DNA of 40,546 bases, taken from positions 86,519,225-86,559,770 of the forward strand of contig CM044497.1 in the NCBI GenBank assembly GCA_024364805.1. The letters are read 5' to 3'. The notes beneath the pieces were generated by a model. That model made no database searches. It saw only the letters and a list, made by a program, of their open reading frames with translations, and was not told the DNA's origin. A program made the translations under genes and the position numbers. Shown piece by piece: positions 1-10,760 of the stretch (the stretch's first letter is position 1; each line of letters begins with the position of its first letter). The DNA comes from Euprymna scolopes (Eukaryota; Mollusca; Cephalopoda; Sepiida; Sepiolidae).

Positions 1-32
1 AACATGTTACCTGACTTTTTGACCACCCTGTA
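1..32 (-). mobile_element. Terminal end of a mariner/Tc1-type transposon
   Basis: Read on the minus strand, the sequence begins TA then CAGGGTGGTCAAAAAGTCAG, the usual form of a mariner-type terminal inverted repeat with its TA target. The rest of the element lies to the left, outside the window. Related ends occur at 18262-18292 and 20073-20102 (GTGGRCACCCTGTA on the plus strand). LINE sequence starts directly after the TA, so the transposon probably inserted into the LINE's ORF1 region. Family assignment rests on the terminus only. Confidence 0.5.
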
Positions 33-430
33 GATTGTATGCAGCTGCAACCAAAAACAAACCAAAAGCAACAGAAAACACAGAACTAAAGGGAATCACT
101 ACCTTATTAAAGACTCTTCAAGAACGAGCTGAGGCATTGAGGGCCATCTTACAGCAACTACTGACAACTCAAGCTGTACTTGAAAATAACTCTCAAAGAG
201 CCAAAAGTAAAATCCCACGAGACCTCAAAAACTGAACACAACTTTCAAATAAAAAAAACACGGAAACTAACAACATCCAAACCTAGTACACCTGGGAAAA
301 AGAAAAAATCAAATCTCTCACCAACCAAACGGAAAATAAATGAAAAATCCAAAAAAGACAGATCTGCTCCACGTCAAAAGCAAGAACTGCAGACCAGAAT
401 AAATTTAAAACGGTGGAAACAATGGAAATA
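32..430 (+). pseudogene. LINE ORF1 remnant
   Basis: Two overlapping frames (35-235 and 180-431) hold a helical, Glu/Leu/Gln-rich stretch followed by a Lys/Ser-rich basic tail. A helical segment with a basic nucleic-acid-binding tail is common in ORF1 proteins of I-type LINEs, but no CCHC knuckle is visible here. The shift between frames falls near 180-235. Identification as ORF1 depends mainly on its position just upstream of the endonuclease. Confidence 0.45.
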
Positions 431-489
431 GACGACAGAACCCCCCCCCTCTAATTAAATAGTCGAAAAGATCACAGATGATCAAAACC

Positions 490-1440
490 TCATTACCCAT
501 GACCTATAAAACAGTATTCCTCTCATGGAACGTCAGGGGTGAAAAGGCAAATTTTGTCAAACGGAATCATCTCATTGCCTTTTTTTCACTCAGCAGTCAG
601 ATTCCTACAAGAGACTTACAAGAAATTCCAGAACACACTCCATATAAAATGATACACAACCTACAACTACATACACAAATAAGGAAACAGAGCTCTTGGT
701 GGAGTATCCATCCTAATTAACAACAATACAGGGTGACACCAAAAAGCGGGCCCCAACTCTAATTAGGCCCCGTTTCTTAGTATTTTGTCCGAATGAAAGG
801 AAACTTTGGTCATAACTAGTTTATTATATTCAAAACATCACATCAAAACACTAGGGTCTTTGGCCTTTTTTTCTCCGTTGACTGTAAAATGCTCAGAAAA
901 AAAATTGAATGCCCTCTGTTTTTTTGGGGTCACCTGTATTAACCAAAGCGAAACTCAACTCAACTCAACACTACAAGCCGTTGCAGTAACTATCAGCCTA
1001 AAAAAAAAAACACTAACAATTTGCTCTCTATACCTGCCACTTAACAAAAACTTAAATAAAACAGATTTGAATATATTGATCCAACAACTTCCTAAACCAT
1101 TTATCCTCATGGGCGACTTCAATAGCCATAGTGAACGATGGGGAAATAAACAAACAAGCAGATGAGGTAAAATTATAGAAATTTTCTAGAGGAAAACCAA
1201 TTATGTCTATTTAACAATGGAACAAACACCTTCCTTCACCCTGTTTCTAGAACACTCTCAGTAATCAACCTCACCATATCCAAACATAGTATCTATACAG
1301 AATACGAATGTAAAGTATATCACAGGACCTGTGGCAGTGATCACTTCCCAGCCATTCTAGAAGACGAAGAACTAGAAAATGATACTAAAACACCTCGATG
1401 GAATTTACATAAAGCCAACTGGGAAGACTTTTAAAAAATG
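490..1440 (+). pseudogene. LINE endonuclease domain, split by a MITE
   Basis: The AP-endonuclease-like domain would nick genomic DNA to prime reverse transcription. The N-terminal motif LSWNVRG is encoded near 520-540. A Gly-Val-Ser-Ile-Leu-Ile-Asn block lies near 700-722. The catalytic-type segment FILMGDFNSHSERWG is near 1099-1143. The closing motif GSDHFPAI is encoded near 1333-1356. The domain is cut by the 208-bp insertion at 729-936; removing that insertion with one TA joins the two halves in a continuous LINE-like reading. Frame changes elsewhere show it is dead. Confidence 0.75.
729..936. mobile_element. Mariner-type MITE inserted in the LINE
   Basis: A 208-bp non-coding unit sits between two TA dinucleotides (727-728 and 937-938). 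Its ends are imperfect inverted repeats: the left reads CAGGGTGACACCAAAAAG and the reverse complement of the right reads CAGGTGACCCCAAAAAAA. The TA duplication and CAGG termini are typical of Tc1/mariner elements. The LINE endonuclease reading continues directly across the insertion when one TA is kept. No transposase is encoded, so it would depend on a relative in trans. Confidence 0.8.
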
Positions 1441-1882
1441 TGTGGAACAAACCTAGTGCAAGAAGCCAATACAAGAAAAAACACATCATCCACTTCACCA
1501 ACACTCTTAATATCATAGCCGAGAAAACTATTCCTAAAAGCTCCCTATTACCAAGATACAACGAGCCTTAGTATAGTAAAGAATGTAAAGAAGCGATCAA
1601 ACGAACAGCACTCAAAAAAGTCAATAGTCAACCAACTACATAATATTTAGAAATTTACAAAAAAGTAGAGCTAAGGCTCGTAGAACTATTAAACAAGCTA
1701 AACAATCAACATGGCAAACTTATGTCAGCCAACTAAATTAAAACACCAAACCTAAGGAAATATGAAACATGATGAACAAAATTACTGGGAAATACACTAA
1801 ACAAGCTAAAAAAAACACACCATCCATAACAATATCAAAATCACTTACAAAGAAGAAATAGCTGAAATCTTAGCTGAAAACT

Positions 1883-2934
1883 TTGCTAAAAAAATCCTCA
1901 TCAATTAATTGGAACAAAGAATTCCAATCCATCAAAAACCAAACAGAACAGCAAAAAATTTACTTTCACTCAGACAACATTGAATACTACAATCAAATCT
2001 TCACTATGCACGAATTAGAAGAATCTCTCAAAAATAGCCATAGTTCAACAGCTGGATCTGATGAAATCCCCTATGTCTTCCTAAAAGAATTGCCAAGGAA
2101 AACAAAAGAATACCTCCTCAAAATATTCAACAATATCTGGATCAATGAAAAATTCCCTGACACATGGAGACACACAATTATAATACCCATGCCTATGCCT
2201 AAACCTTTAAAAAACCTCACAAACGTTATAGACTACCGTCCTCTTGCAAAGCCCTCGAACAAATGATCAATAGAAGGGTAACCTGGTACCTAGAAAGGAA
2301 AAAACTCATTTCTGAACACCAAGCAGGATTCCAAAATGGCAGAAGCCTTATTGACCACATCATAAATGTGGAAACCTATATTAGAGAAGCCTTCATCCAT
2401 AAAGAACATGTGGTAACAGTCTTCTTTGACCTAGAAAAAGCTTTTGATGCCACTTGGAAGTACGGAATATTAAAAAACCTGAATGAACTAGGTCTGAAGG
2501 GCAGAATGCCAACATTTATCAAAAACTACCTGAGTGGCAGAACCTTCCAAGTAAGACTAGGAAACGTCCTATCAAAGCCCCCAAAACAGGAAATAGGAGA
2601 ATCTCAAGGGGGAATTCTTCCAGTCACACGTTTTAATGTAAAAATAAACAATATACCTAATAACATAAACACTGGAACAAAGTATGCCATCTATGTTGAC
2701 GACCTCATAAGTTTTAAAGCCAAACATATGAACACTATTGAACGACACCTACAATTATGCATGAACAAAATAAGCAGCTGGACCACTAAAAACGGCTTCA
2801 GTTTTTCTCAAACTAAAACCAAATGTACCAACTTCTTCTTACATAGAAAAATGCACCTTGACCCTGAGCTAAAAATTAACAACAGTAAACTAACAGTTAC
2901 AGATCAATACAAATGTCTTGAAAATTATCTTTGA
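1883..2934 (+). pseudogene. LINE reverse transcriptase domain
   Basis: Two adjacent open stretches (1883-2266 and 2263-2934) encode most of a non-LTR reverse transcriptase. Visible blocks are SSTAGSDEIPYVFLKEL and a degraded DYRPLA in the first part. The second part holds motif A (FFDLEKAFDATW, about 2421-2456), a motif-B-like SQGGILP with an altered following residue pattern, and the catalytic motif C as YVDD at 2692-2703. A one-base shift separates the two frames at about 2263. The catalytic aspartates are still present, but upstream and downstream stops make the copy inactive. Confidence 0.85.
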
Positions 2935-3556
2935 CAAAAAACACACCTTCATACCTCAGGTAAAATACTTAAGGAAAAATGCAACCAAAGGATGCAACTC
3001 CTGAGAACTATAACTCATACAAACTGGAGAGCTGAGTGCAAAACATTCTAAAACTACCAAACACAGATCTAAGTTGGACTATGGCTGCTTTATCTACAGT
3101 GCAACAAGAAAATCCTACACTAGAGAACTCAACATAACTTACCACTAAGGATTCCGACTAGCACTAGGATCTTTTACCACCACACCAGTCGAGAGTTTCT
3201 ATACAGAAACAAATGAACCTGCACTAGAAATGAGATGGGCAAAATTAGCCCTACAATACTACACAAAACTCACATCTTACTACGCGAAACTCACATAAAA
3301 CCTATATACCAGAGTGTGTTTCACGCAAGACACTAAACTTTATCCCCCCCCCTCCAAAAAAAAATCCAGCCTTATGGTCTTCGCATGAAAGAAGTAAAAG
3401 ACGAAGCCAAAATTATCTCCCAAATCTATAAATCTTCTAAACTCATCAACTTTGGCTATCCAACACCTCCGAAAACCCACTTGAGCAAACAAAACATACT
3501 ACTATATCATTAAACCTCTCCAAACATTCCAAACAAGCACAATCAAACCTATCTTA

Positions 3557-4019
3557 ATGGAAAAATTACATGATATTGTTCGAAACTATCCAGATTATGA
3601 ACACATTTATACCGACGGAGCTAAAACCAAAGAAAAAGTCAGAAGTTCTGCTGTCTATCAGCAAAGAAAAATCAAAAACCGCCAACCTGAGAGGTCTTCC
3701 ATCTTTAGCGCTGAAGCCTTAGCAATACAACTGGCTCTAAATATCATAAGTGCTGATCAAGCAAACAAGTTTATAAAAGTTTTGGACTCTTTATCAGTTT
3801 TAACTTCATTAAAAGAAAAGACCACTTACAATCCGCTAATTAGAAACCTATTAAACAAACTTGATTAACTTTAAAATCCCAAAATAAATTATTCTATGCT
3901 GGATTCCAAGCCATATTGGCATCCTAGGAAACACAAGAGCTTACATAGCAACTAAAGAATCACTAAACCTGGAAATTTCCAACATAAAAATCCCCTATAC
4001 CGACTTAAAACCAACCATA
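3557..4019 (+). pseudogene. LINE RNase H domain
   Basis: The frame at 3557-3868 encodes an RNase H1-like fold start: HIYTDGAK carries the first catalytic Asp, FSAEALAIQLAL carries the catalytic Glu helix, and VLDSLSVLTSL matches the third acidic block. After a frame change, WIPSHIGILGN near 3900-3935 is the closing RNase H motif. The domain would degrade the RNA strand after first-strand synthesis. Its presence after the RT is the main reason for assigning the LINE to the I superfamily. Confidence 0.8.
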
Positions 4020-4023
4020 AACC

Positions 4024-4440
4024 TGTGGGGTATATGGTTAGAAAAGAAGAAAAGAAAAAAAAGAGAAACGTACCGGGCGTATCTGCATCGTTCTTTGGGA
4101 AAGAAGAAGGAAAGGACGGCCAGCGCATTTGTATATGTGAAGGGCATCTTGGGAAGGCAGAGCATGATGGGAGAAGCTATTTTTTCCCCCCTGTCTCTTC
4201 CTTTTTTTTTCTAGATCGGAGGATATAAAAGCTGGGAAAAATTCCCTGGGCGGGGGGTAGACAGAAAAGAGTCGTGAACATCTCTTGAAAAGAATTTCAT
4301 ATTGCTGACGTTCGGATTGTGCGGTGTGACATTGGTGGCGAGAGGCCAGGTGTGGTCGATTGGAAAAGGAGAGGGCAGAAACGTGCTGTTGTCGAGAGAG
4401 TGACTCACCTTCCCGAACCCCGGAACCGAATCCTGATTAT
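4024..4440 (+). mobile_element. LTR-like unit (fossil) inserted in the LINE
   Basis: A 417-bp GC-richer block interrupts the LINE between its RNase H and C-terminal parts. It is flanked by AACC on both sides (4020-4023 and 4441-4444), and the LINE reading resumes exactly at the right flank, as expected for a target duplication of 4 bp. It begins TGTGGGG and has a TATA-box-like ATATAAAAG near 4224-4232. One reading is a solo LTR covering the whole block. Another is an LTR ending at 4331 (GTGACA) followed by a primer-binding-site-like TGGTGGCGAGAGG and a short leader, which would be an internally reduced LTR element. A Ty3/Gypsy source is likely from the 4-bp duplication but not proven. It is non-coding and younger than the LINE. 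Confidence 0.55.
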
Positions 4441-4891
4441 AACCTATACATCAAGACAAAATGGCAACAACGATGGAACACTCATAAAAAAAAACAAGCT
4501 AAAAGAAATAAAACCCACACTTGGAGAATGGAGTTCCGAATCCAAGCTAAATCGGAAAGAAGAGGTGATCATTGCAAGAATAAGAACAAGGCACACAAAT
4601 ATCATTCATTCATCTCTATTGAAAGGAGAAAACCCACCCGAATGCTTATTCTGTCAAGAAAATTGCACAGTTAAACATTTTTTAATAAATTGTGCCAACT
4701 TAGCCCTCTTACGCCAAAAACATTACAGCATTAACAATATTAAAGATCTCTTCGAAAATATAAATGAAAATAAAAATTCTAAATTACTTGAAAGAAGTAA
4801 ATCTTTTCTCCCAAATATAAATTTACTTTACAAAAAAAAAAAAAAAATTCAACCCCATTCCTTTACAAAACTCCCTCCAAACTCAGCTTGA
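4441..4891 (+). pseudogene. LINE C-terminal Cys/His segment
   Basis: The end of the LINE polyprotein. It contains the WQQRWN block just after the inserted unit, then RIRTRHTNIIHSSLLKGE and the motif PPECLFCQENCTVKHFLINC. This has the C-x2-C-x7-H-x4-C spacing common at the C-terminus of I- and R1-type LINE proteins. Much of the frame up to 4891 is open and ends in a stop, followed by the 3' UTR. The start of the open frame at 4319 lies inside the inserted LTR-like unit and is accidental. Confidence 0.75.
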
Positions 4892-5007
4892 CATACTGAA
4901 AAGCAAAGAATACCTATTCTATTAAGACTGACCCGCACTTCTTTGGCCTTAAATGACCGGCAGCTATTGAAAGGCCAATAAACCGAACAATCAGTCAATA
5001 ATTCAAA

Positions 5008-6440
5008 TATAACTTGTTTCAAAACTTGTATTTAATTAACAAATATATATGTATATAAAACACACTGATGCAAATGTATTTCTTAGTGATTTACTGATAT
5101 TCTTTATTTTCTTAAATATAACATGTTTTCTGTTGTAATCGTTATATATATGACCATGATATGCGCATGTTTTTGTATCTGAATTAGAAATATATTTTTT
5201 AACATTTAAAATTAAAAATTAATGTTAAAGTTCAATTACATTCTAAAATTTATATTTTTTCTCTCGTGTCCTCCCGTAGCTATATCAATGTAGATAGTGC
5301 TAAAATGTTTCCAATAAATTTCACAGATTATATTTGATCCATGTAACACAAGACATGCATTGTTAATGGAAATTTCTCAGTAAATTCGAAGATATCATGT
5401 GAATAGGAATGGAGAAATACAATTCTTCAGAATAAATCAATATAGAATGCAAATATCAAGCAACTTGCTTTCACCTACACAAACATGTGCATGGGTGTAT
5501 GCATATGTACATGCTAGCATGCAAAAGTGTTTAGTCGCGTGAAATAAAAATTGATTTTGATTAAATATTTGCGAATGAATATTTTGCACCCATTTTTACA
5601 CAGATGATAGATTGTTATAGTGTTATCAAAGGCTTAACCTTGTTCTGGGGATTTTCTTCAAGATAACAAAGGAGGTCACCAGTCTACGGAACAAACGTTC
5701 CCTAAATACACGTGAAATGAAATACTTAAAAGACAATATTTCTCTCCACTGATTAAATTTTCATTTTGCAAACAATAATTGGTTCACTTTATTGCATATA
5801 AAGCAAAAACAGTTCTTGAAATGAAATAGGACAATTTCTGTCCATCTGTTAAGAGTGTTTTAAAATACAGAGTAACATATATCCTTAACTATGAAGGGAA
5901 GTAACATAAATGAATTTAAGCAGTCTATTTATTACAAATGCATTATACTTTAAACTTACCAATAATATTGTATAATACTATATGTTGTTTCTGTGATTTG
6001 TGAGAAATGAATTATATCTATATATATTTGGTCATAATATATCGATTTATACATCTTCACTATATGGAAATTGGAAATCTAATCAATTGGAATATGGATC
6101 GGGTGCACGTTTTGTCAGAAAATAGATATGGCGATTTTTTTATAAAATTCGTATGTTGGAAATCTATACGTTTTTGTAGCTAGCACCAGGATTACAAGCT
6201 AGTTTATGATTAATATCTGCTGGATCGCCTGTGTAAAGGTTTATGATGCTGAAAGATGCAGATCCTTTATGATCTTAAGCTTAGGATATCACTGAGAATG
6301 TGAATAGAAGCATTTAAACCAAGAATATCTAGCATTAAATGATGAAGAGGTATGCAACATAACTGGAGTATTACAAATTGAACTCCAGTGATCGGTATAA
6401 AATCGATAGACATCAATGTAATTGGATTTGAATTTAGCAT
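5008..6440. other. AT-rich interval, no gene seen
   Basis: No open frame of convincing composition, no tRNA-like motif and no clear repeat boundary were found. Short TA-rich stretches occur near 5040-5060 and 6010-6030. It is probably old intronic or intergenic sequence. Confidence 0.6.
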
Positions 6441-6459
6441 AGTATTCACAGCGGTGTAT

Positions 6460-7030
6460 ATTAGATCAATTACACATCCTTTCTTATCTTTATGTACTAG
6501 AAAAATATCCGTCCCGTAACAGGTAAAATTAATTCCACAAATAGAAGAGTTTGGCCCTATCATTATGTTTCCGTACGAAGATTAAAATCGAGGTATAAGC
6601 ATATTAAACCTTATGACTAAAATCTTTATTCCGATTTTGCTTAAAGTATTTTGATTCTAGAAAATGTCTCAAATAAAAGGTTTAAGCTTAAGGAGTTTTA
6701 AAAAGGAATGGAAATTCAATACTTTCTGTTTAATTGGTCACCATTAACTATGGATCAAATTTAAGGTAAATCTGAAATATTTAAATTGTTTAATGCGAAA
6801 TTGTGTCCATATTATGCTCTTGAAAATTCCTTTAAAATATTTCCTACGACTGAAATTTGAGAAATATTGACGTCTAATACATACTGTTAAAATTTCACAA
6901 AAATCGAAAGTATCTGAATATTCAGAAAGGGATTTTACCCCTTTTAACCCACATTACTATCTTTTACACCTAGTTGCTTTGTTCCAAAATTTATAATGAT
7001 TGGTGAATTAATTTAAAAGTGAATCATATA
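6460..7030 (-). repeat. Diverged copy of the Helitron-like repeat
   Basis: The sequence matches the reverse complement of 28880-29440 over several hundred bases, with shared blocks such as GTAAAATTAATTCC, CCTTATGACTAAAATC, GACGTCTAATAC and TTCCAAAATTTATAATGA. A further copy in the same orientation is at 23825-24240. It is heavily diverged and lacks the terminal CTAG end. A 98-codon minus-strand frame at 6267-6563 overlaps its left edge and is not considered a gene. Confidence 0.55.
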
Positions 7031-7039
7031 TATAAGAAT

Positions 7040-8010
7040 ATATAAACATATAGACATGCTTAACTTTATATAAATAGAGATATCAAGAAAGATGTTTGGG
7101 TTTTGGGCATATGTTGGAGGCATCTTTAAACTTAGCAGCCAAAAGATCTTCAACAGATTGAAACAAAATTCACGATTATTTTCAACTCCTGTTTAGATTT
7201 CAGAATGACCATATGGAGATGCGACCTGACATTTTGTGAAAGTTAATTTTTCAGCTTTTTTATTTCTATTTTTCTGTGATTTTGAATGTGAAGAGTGTTT
7301 TTTTTTTTTAATTTTTTGTGAAACTTTAGTTGCCTGTTGTGGACATGTCAAGTTGGTTTGCAATAAGAAACGATCACATAAGTGCTCATAAATGTCAGCT
7401 TCCATGAGAAAATAAGATATTTTCTTGAAAGCATTGATAAAAAAATAGTATTTTTGTGGAGGAGTCCCACGAAAATGTCAGATGTCAGTGGTTTCAAAAG
7501 AGAAGAATTGGATTTTCCTTCATTTAAGTATTCTTATGATTCAGTTTTTAAGTCAACCTTATTGAATCGCTTGTCTGAGAAAGAGTAACAAGAAGACAAA
7601 AAAGAAAGAAGAAAACGACTTAAATCAAAGTAGAAATAGAATAATATACAAAATTACTAAGGAAAATAATATTTGTAAAAATCAAAATGATTTTTTCTTA
7701 ATGACTTGTGATTGATCAATAGCATTTACCCTGGGGGAAGTTTCCATGGAATATTAAATGTTCGTCACAGGTATATCCCATTCAGGTGAAATAACTACAT
7801 TAGTTTCTGCAGTAAGATGTGATCGTCCTTCCACATATAACAATTAGCATTCCTGAACGGTTCCCCATCTGGTGTTGACCATGTTCATCGTCACTTAACT
7901 TGATTATGCTGTATATATCAAAAGAGAATAAAAATAAAAATTGCTACCAGAACAGTAGCAGAAACTTACCATGAAGCAAGCAAACAACAGAAGATATTGT
8001 GTTTTTAAAG
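7040..8010. other. AT-rich interval, no gene seen
   Basis: Contains short opposed open frames (7193-7405 minus, 7382-7588 plus) of low-complexity Lys/Ser composition and no recognisable domain. No splice-flanked exon was found. Confidence 0.55.
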
Positions 8011-8021
8011 AAACAGCTTAC

Positions 8022-8270
8022 CTTGTAGGTTTGTATATAATCATGTTTTTCAGCTGTTTTCACTTGTGAAGTAATCCATGTCAGTTATCAGGAGAGAAAA
8101 CGGGCCATTTTAGGGCTTTTGTCTTCTTAGTTTATTCACATGTAGACTTGTATATAATCGTGTTTATTGTTTTTTTTTCTGTGGGGTATTTCATTTCATT
8201 CTCCAGATAATATCAGGTTGTCAGGAGAGAATATGCATCATTTCAGGGCCTTCTTCTCTAAAACTTTTGC
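8022..8270. repeat. Two-unit tandem repeat, period about 121 bp
   Basis: The first unit (about 8022-8142) and second (about 8143-8270) share ordered blocks. TTGTATATAATCATGTTT pairs with TTGTATATAATCGTGTTT, TCAGGAGAGAAAACGGGCC with TCAGGAGAGAATATGCATC, and TTTTAGGGCTTTTGTCTTC with TTTCAGGGCCTTCTTCTC. Similarity is roughly two thirds by eye, so the duplication is old. No coding content was found. Confidence 0.6.
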
Positions 8271-8460
8271 GTGTATCGTCCCCCTCACTGATGCAAGACC
8301 CGATTATCTGAACTGCATCGAATGAACTGCTCAATACAATAAAAATAATGTTTAATAATTTAATGTTTCCTCTTATGACCAACGGCTTTGCTTGCGTCGT
8401 TTAAATGTTCAAAGGCTGCATCTAAGATATTCGTTAAAATGCACTCATATTGAAAAGATT

Positions 8461-8830
8461 TTTTTTTTTTTACATAGAAGTCACCACTTATCGAGGCCCG
8501 GAAGCCACTCGGGGATAAGGGTTATTGCGTGTACAGTAATCAATGGGATAGTATCGTAGTAATCGTTAGTATTGGAGATTTGATAAAGTGTGTTACTTAA
8601 GGAGGTGGTTAATCAGGAATTTGTTTATGTTGGACTTAAAGACATCCAAGTTGTAGTCAGGTGGGAAACAGGCAAACGGAAGAGAGTTCCAGAGGCATGC
8701 ATTTCTAAGAAAGAAGCTTTGTTCATGGAATCTACGTTTTGATTTAGGCACAGTTAATGAGTGGGGAAAATTATTGACAGTGGTTTCAGTTAGAATAATG
8801 AGGAATAAAAAACAAAGAATATTTTTCAAT
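8461..8830 (-). mobile_element. 3' end of CR1/Jockey-like LINE (family of 14330-16655)
   Basis: On the minus strand this is the last part of the second LINE family: coding sequence for the C-terminus, the 3' UTR hairpin and a poly-A tail (poly-T at 8459-8471 on the plus strand). The frame at 8593-8829 encodes TETTVNNFPHS, HEQSFFLRNACLWNSLP and FPPDYNLDVFKSN. The full-length relative at 16320-16500 encodes the same blocks. The 3' stem-loop CTTATC...GATAAG is at about 8488-8518. It is 5'-truncated, as usual for LINE copies. Confidence 0.85.
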
Positions 8831-8984
8831 TCATATCGTTAACCACTCAGCCACCATTACCCCTCACACACAGAGCATGTGATAGTTGTTAATCCAATCG
8901 TCTCAAGTATCAGCTATAGTTATATAAATATTTCGATTACCAAAAGAAGACGTTTTTTTGATCTGTTTAAATATTCTAATGAGT

Positions 8985-9480
8985 CGCCGCTTATCAAGGC
9001 CTAAAGGCTATTTAAGGATTAGCATTAATGAAATTATCAATTGGATGTAGAACAATACTATGATATTATTTAAGAAAATAGGGTGAAAAGGATAAGATTT
9101 GTTTAACAGGACGGTTTGACAAATATTTGTTGGCATTTGACTTGAAGATTACTGTTATAGTCATCAGGGACGCATTGCTATTGTATTCAGTAGTTGGGAA
9201 GTTCTAAGAAAAAGCTCTGTTCATGGAATTTCCATTTAGTCTTACGAACACAGAGAAAGAAAGGGAAGTTTTTGCAGTGGTGGAAGCGACATGTGTACTT
9301 GCTGTGAATGTTGTACAGGGAGAAGATCCAGAGATTGTAACCCAGAATATCTTGCTCAAGAGTTTAGAATTTGCTAGTATTTTAATAGAATGTGCTCTGA
9401 TAAACCCATCATACTTGTACTCCACTCGATGTAGATACCCCTGACAAACCTGTTTTGCAATAAAATCCCACCTCTTCACT
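8985..9480 (-). mobile_element. Diverged 3' fragment of a related LINE
   Basis: The left edge repeats the family 3' stem-loop (CTTATCAAGGCCTAAAGG near 8990-9020). Further right on the minus strand are the C-terminal coding blocks (NSMNRAF near 9210-9235, matching HEQSF of the other copies, and FKSNANKYL near 9120-9150). It is more diverged than the 8461-8830 copy and lies beside it in the same orientation. Opposed open frames at 9204-9479 and 9223-9444 are by-products of this remnant. Confidence 0.65.
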
Positions 9481-9853
9481 TAGATGCTGAAAAACCTTTT
9501 ACTCTAATAGGTTCTTTCCTTGGATTGCAAGACTTTGCAATTTCCTCATCATCACCTGCTTCCCTGGTTGTATTAACATGCACAAATTTAAATGTAATGT
9601 AACCCAACATCTCTCTCATCTGCTTACAAAATCTCCTTTGAACATGGTCCCAAATAGTACCCCTTTCTGTCTAAATGGCCTTGCATGGGGTGAACATAAG
9701 TAAAAAAACGTCCATTTCTATCAATTTTCATGAGAAAATGTTAATGATTTCATGGACACATCCATTCATTATTAAAATATTTTCTTCTAAAAATGGATGA
9801 TGATGAAGCATAAAATATTATTTCATTACTAAAACTTAGAGGGTATATGGTTA
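9481..9853. other. Interval without recognised feature
   Basis: AT-rich single-copy-looking sequence between a LINE fragment and the Helitron-like element. Nothing coding is supported. Confidence 0.5.
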
Positions 9854-9854
9854 A

Positions 9855-10220
9855 TCTATATAATTATAAAACCCTCTAGACCGTCTGGGCATCCTTACTT
9901 GCTTGAATCTTGTCTTTAACGATTGGGCGATTCCATCTTTTAAAAAAAAGGATGGCAGGTAATTTTATATATGTGTAGGGGGGCGTGGTTTAGAGGTTAG
10001 GTAATGAGGGTGGAAAGTTATATATTTTGGTTTAGATTCTAACTGATGGACCCCAAGTCATACATAGGTATTTTTAGTTTTGATCTCACTACTATATATT
10101 AGGTTCAATATGACAATCTATAAATAATTGTCTTCATAATAATAAATATGTAATCTGCATAAATTAAAATATCATATTTAAGCGTATTTTACGACCGGGC
10201 AACACCAGACGGCCTGCTAG
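9855..10220 (+). mobile_element. Short non-autonomous Helitron-like element
   Basis: A 366-bp non-coding unit that begins TCTATATAATTATAAAA and ends GGCCTGCTAG. It is preceded by A and followed by T, as expected for Helitrons (5'-TC, 3'-CTRR, insertion between A and T, no target duplication). A subterminal CTAGACCGTCTGG near 9874-9886 is the near inverse of the terminal CCAGACGGCCTGCTAG, resembling the asymmetric inverted repeats of Helentron-type derivatives. The CTAG end also appears at 28353-28390 in inverse orientation. No Rep/helicase is encoded. Confidence 0.6.
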
Positions 10221-10688
10221 TAAATAATAACTTTAAAAAGATGGTTTCCAAATGTTAGAATTGTTCATTTGATTGAAATCCGTGGGAAAATATTTATTTT
10301 AATTCATTGTCTATGTATTGTAATTGTATTGGTATTGCTAATAAAAAGGGCAGATTTCTATCACTCCTTTTATGGCTCTTTGCAGATCATGATCCTTTTC
10401 ACTGTCACTGTATTGATATTCAATCGAGTGTTTTATCTTATGAATTCGATAATTTAATTTCTACAGTCGCGATAATTATTAAAGGTTTTTTTTTTTACTC
10501 CAATTTAACAAACTACTAAAGTTTATATTATAGTTTTTTAGATATTGTTTTGTACGAAAATACTATTTATAATCATTAATGTTTACTTATTTTCTCACGT
10601 TCCATGAGCAACTGAAAAGATTACTTCATTGGAGTCCATATTAATTCTTTTTGTCTATATGATGAATACGAAAATAGACACATTGCAA

Positions 10689-10689
<1 letters not shown>

Positions 10690-10740
<51 letters not shown>

Positions 10741-10741
10741 T
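10690..10741. repeat. (AAT)17 microsatellite
   Basis: An uninterrupted AAT/TAA tract. It ends only 19 bp upstream of the 3' splice site of the exon at 10761, so it occupies the position where a polypyrimidine tract would normally lie. Confidence 0.95.
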
Positions 10742-10760
10742 CTGTAAATTATTTAAACAG

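Larger units (their letters stand above)
32..5007 (+). mobile_element. I-clade (Nimb/I-like) LINE with RNase H, decayed
   Basis: A non-LTR retrotransposon read left to right: an ORF1 remnant, an AP-type endonuclease, reverse transcriptase, an RNase H domain, and a C-terminal Cys/His segment. RNase H placed after the RT is typical of the I superfamily. The 3' end is AT-rich with AATAAAC and imperfect AATC repeats near 4975-5000. The reading frame is broken by many stops and frameshifts, so this copy cannot encode the proteins. Two later insertions sit inside it (729-936 and 4024-4440), each flanked by a short target duplication, so the LINE predates both. It is probably 5'-incomplete, since the window starts inside or beside a transposon end. 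Confidence 0.8.

Noticed and set aside
6267-6563. 98-codon minus-strand open frame
   Set aside because: Overlaps a diverged non-coding repeat copy that has relatives at 23825 and 29160 without the frame; composition is Ile/Leu-rich and no domain is visible.
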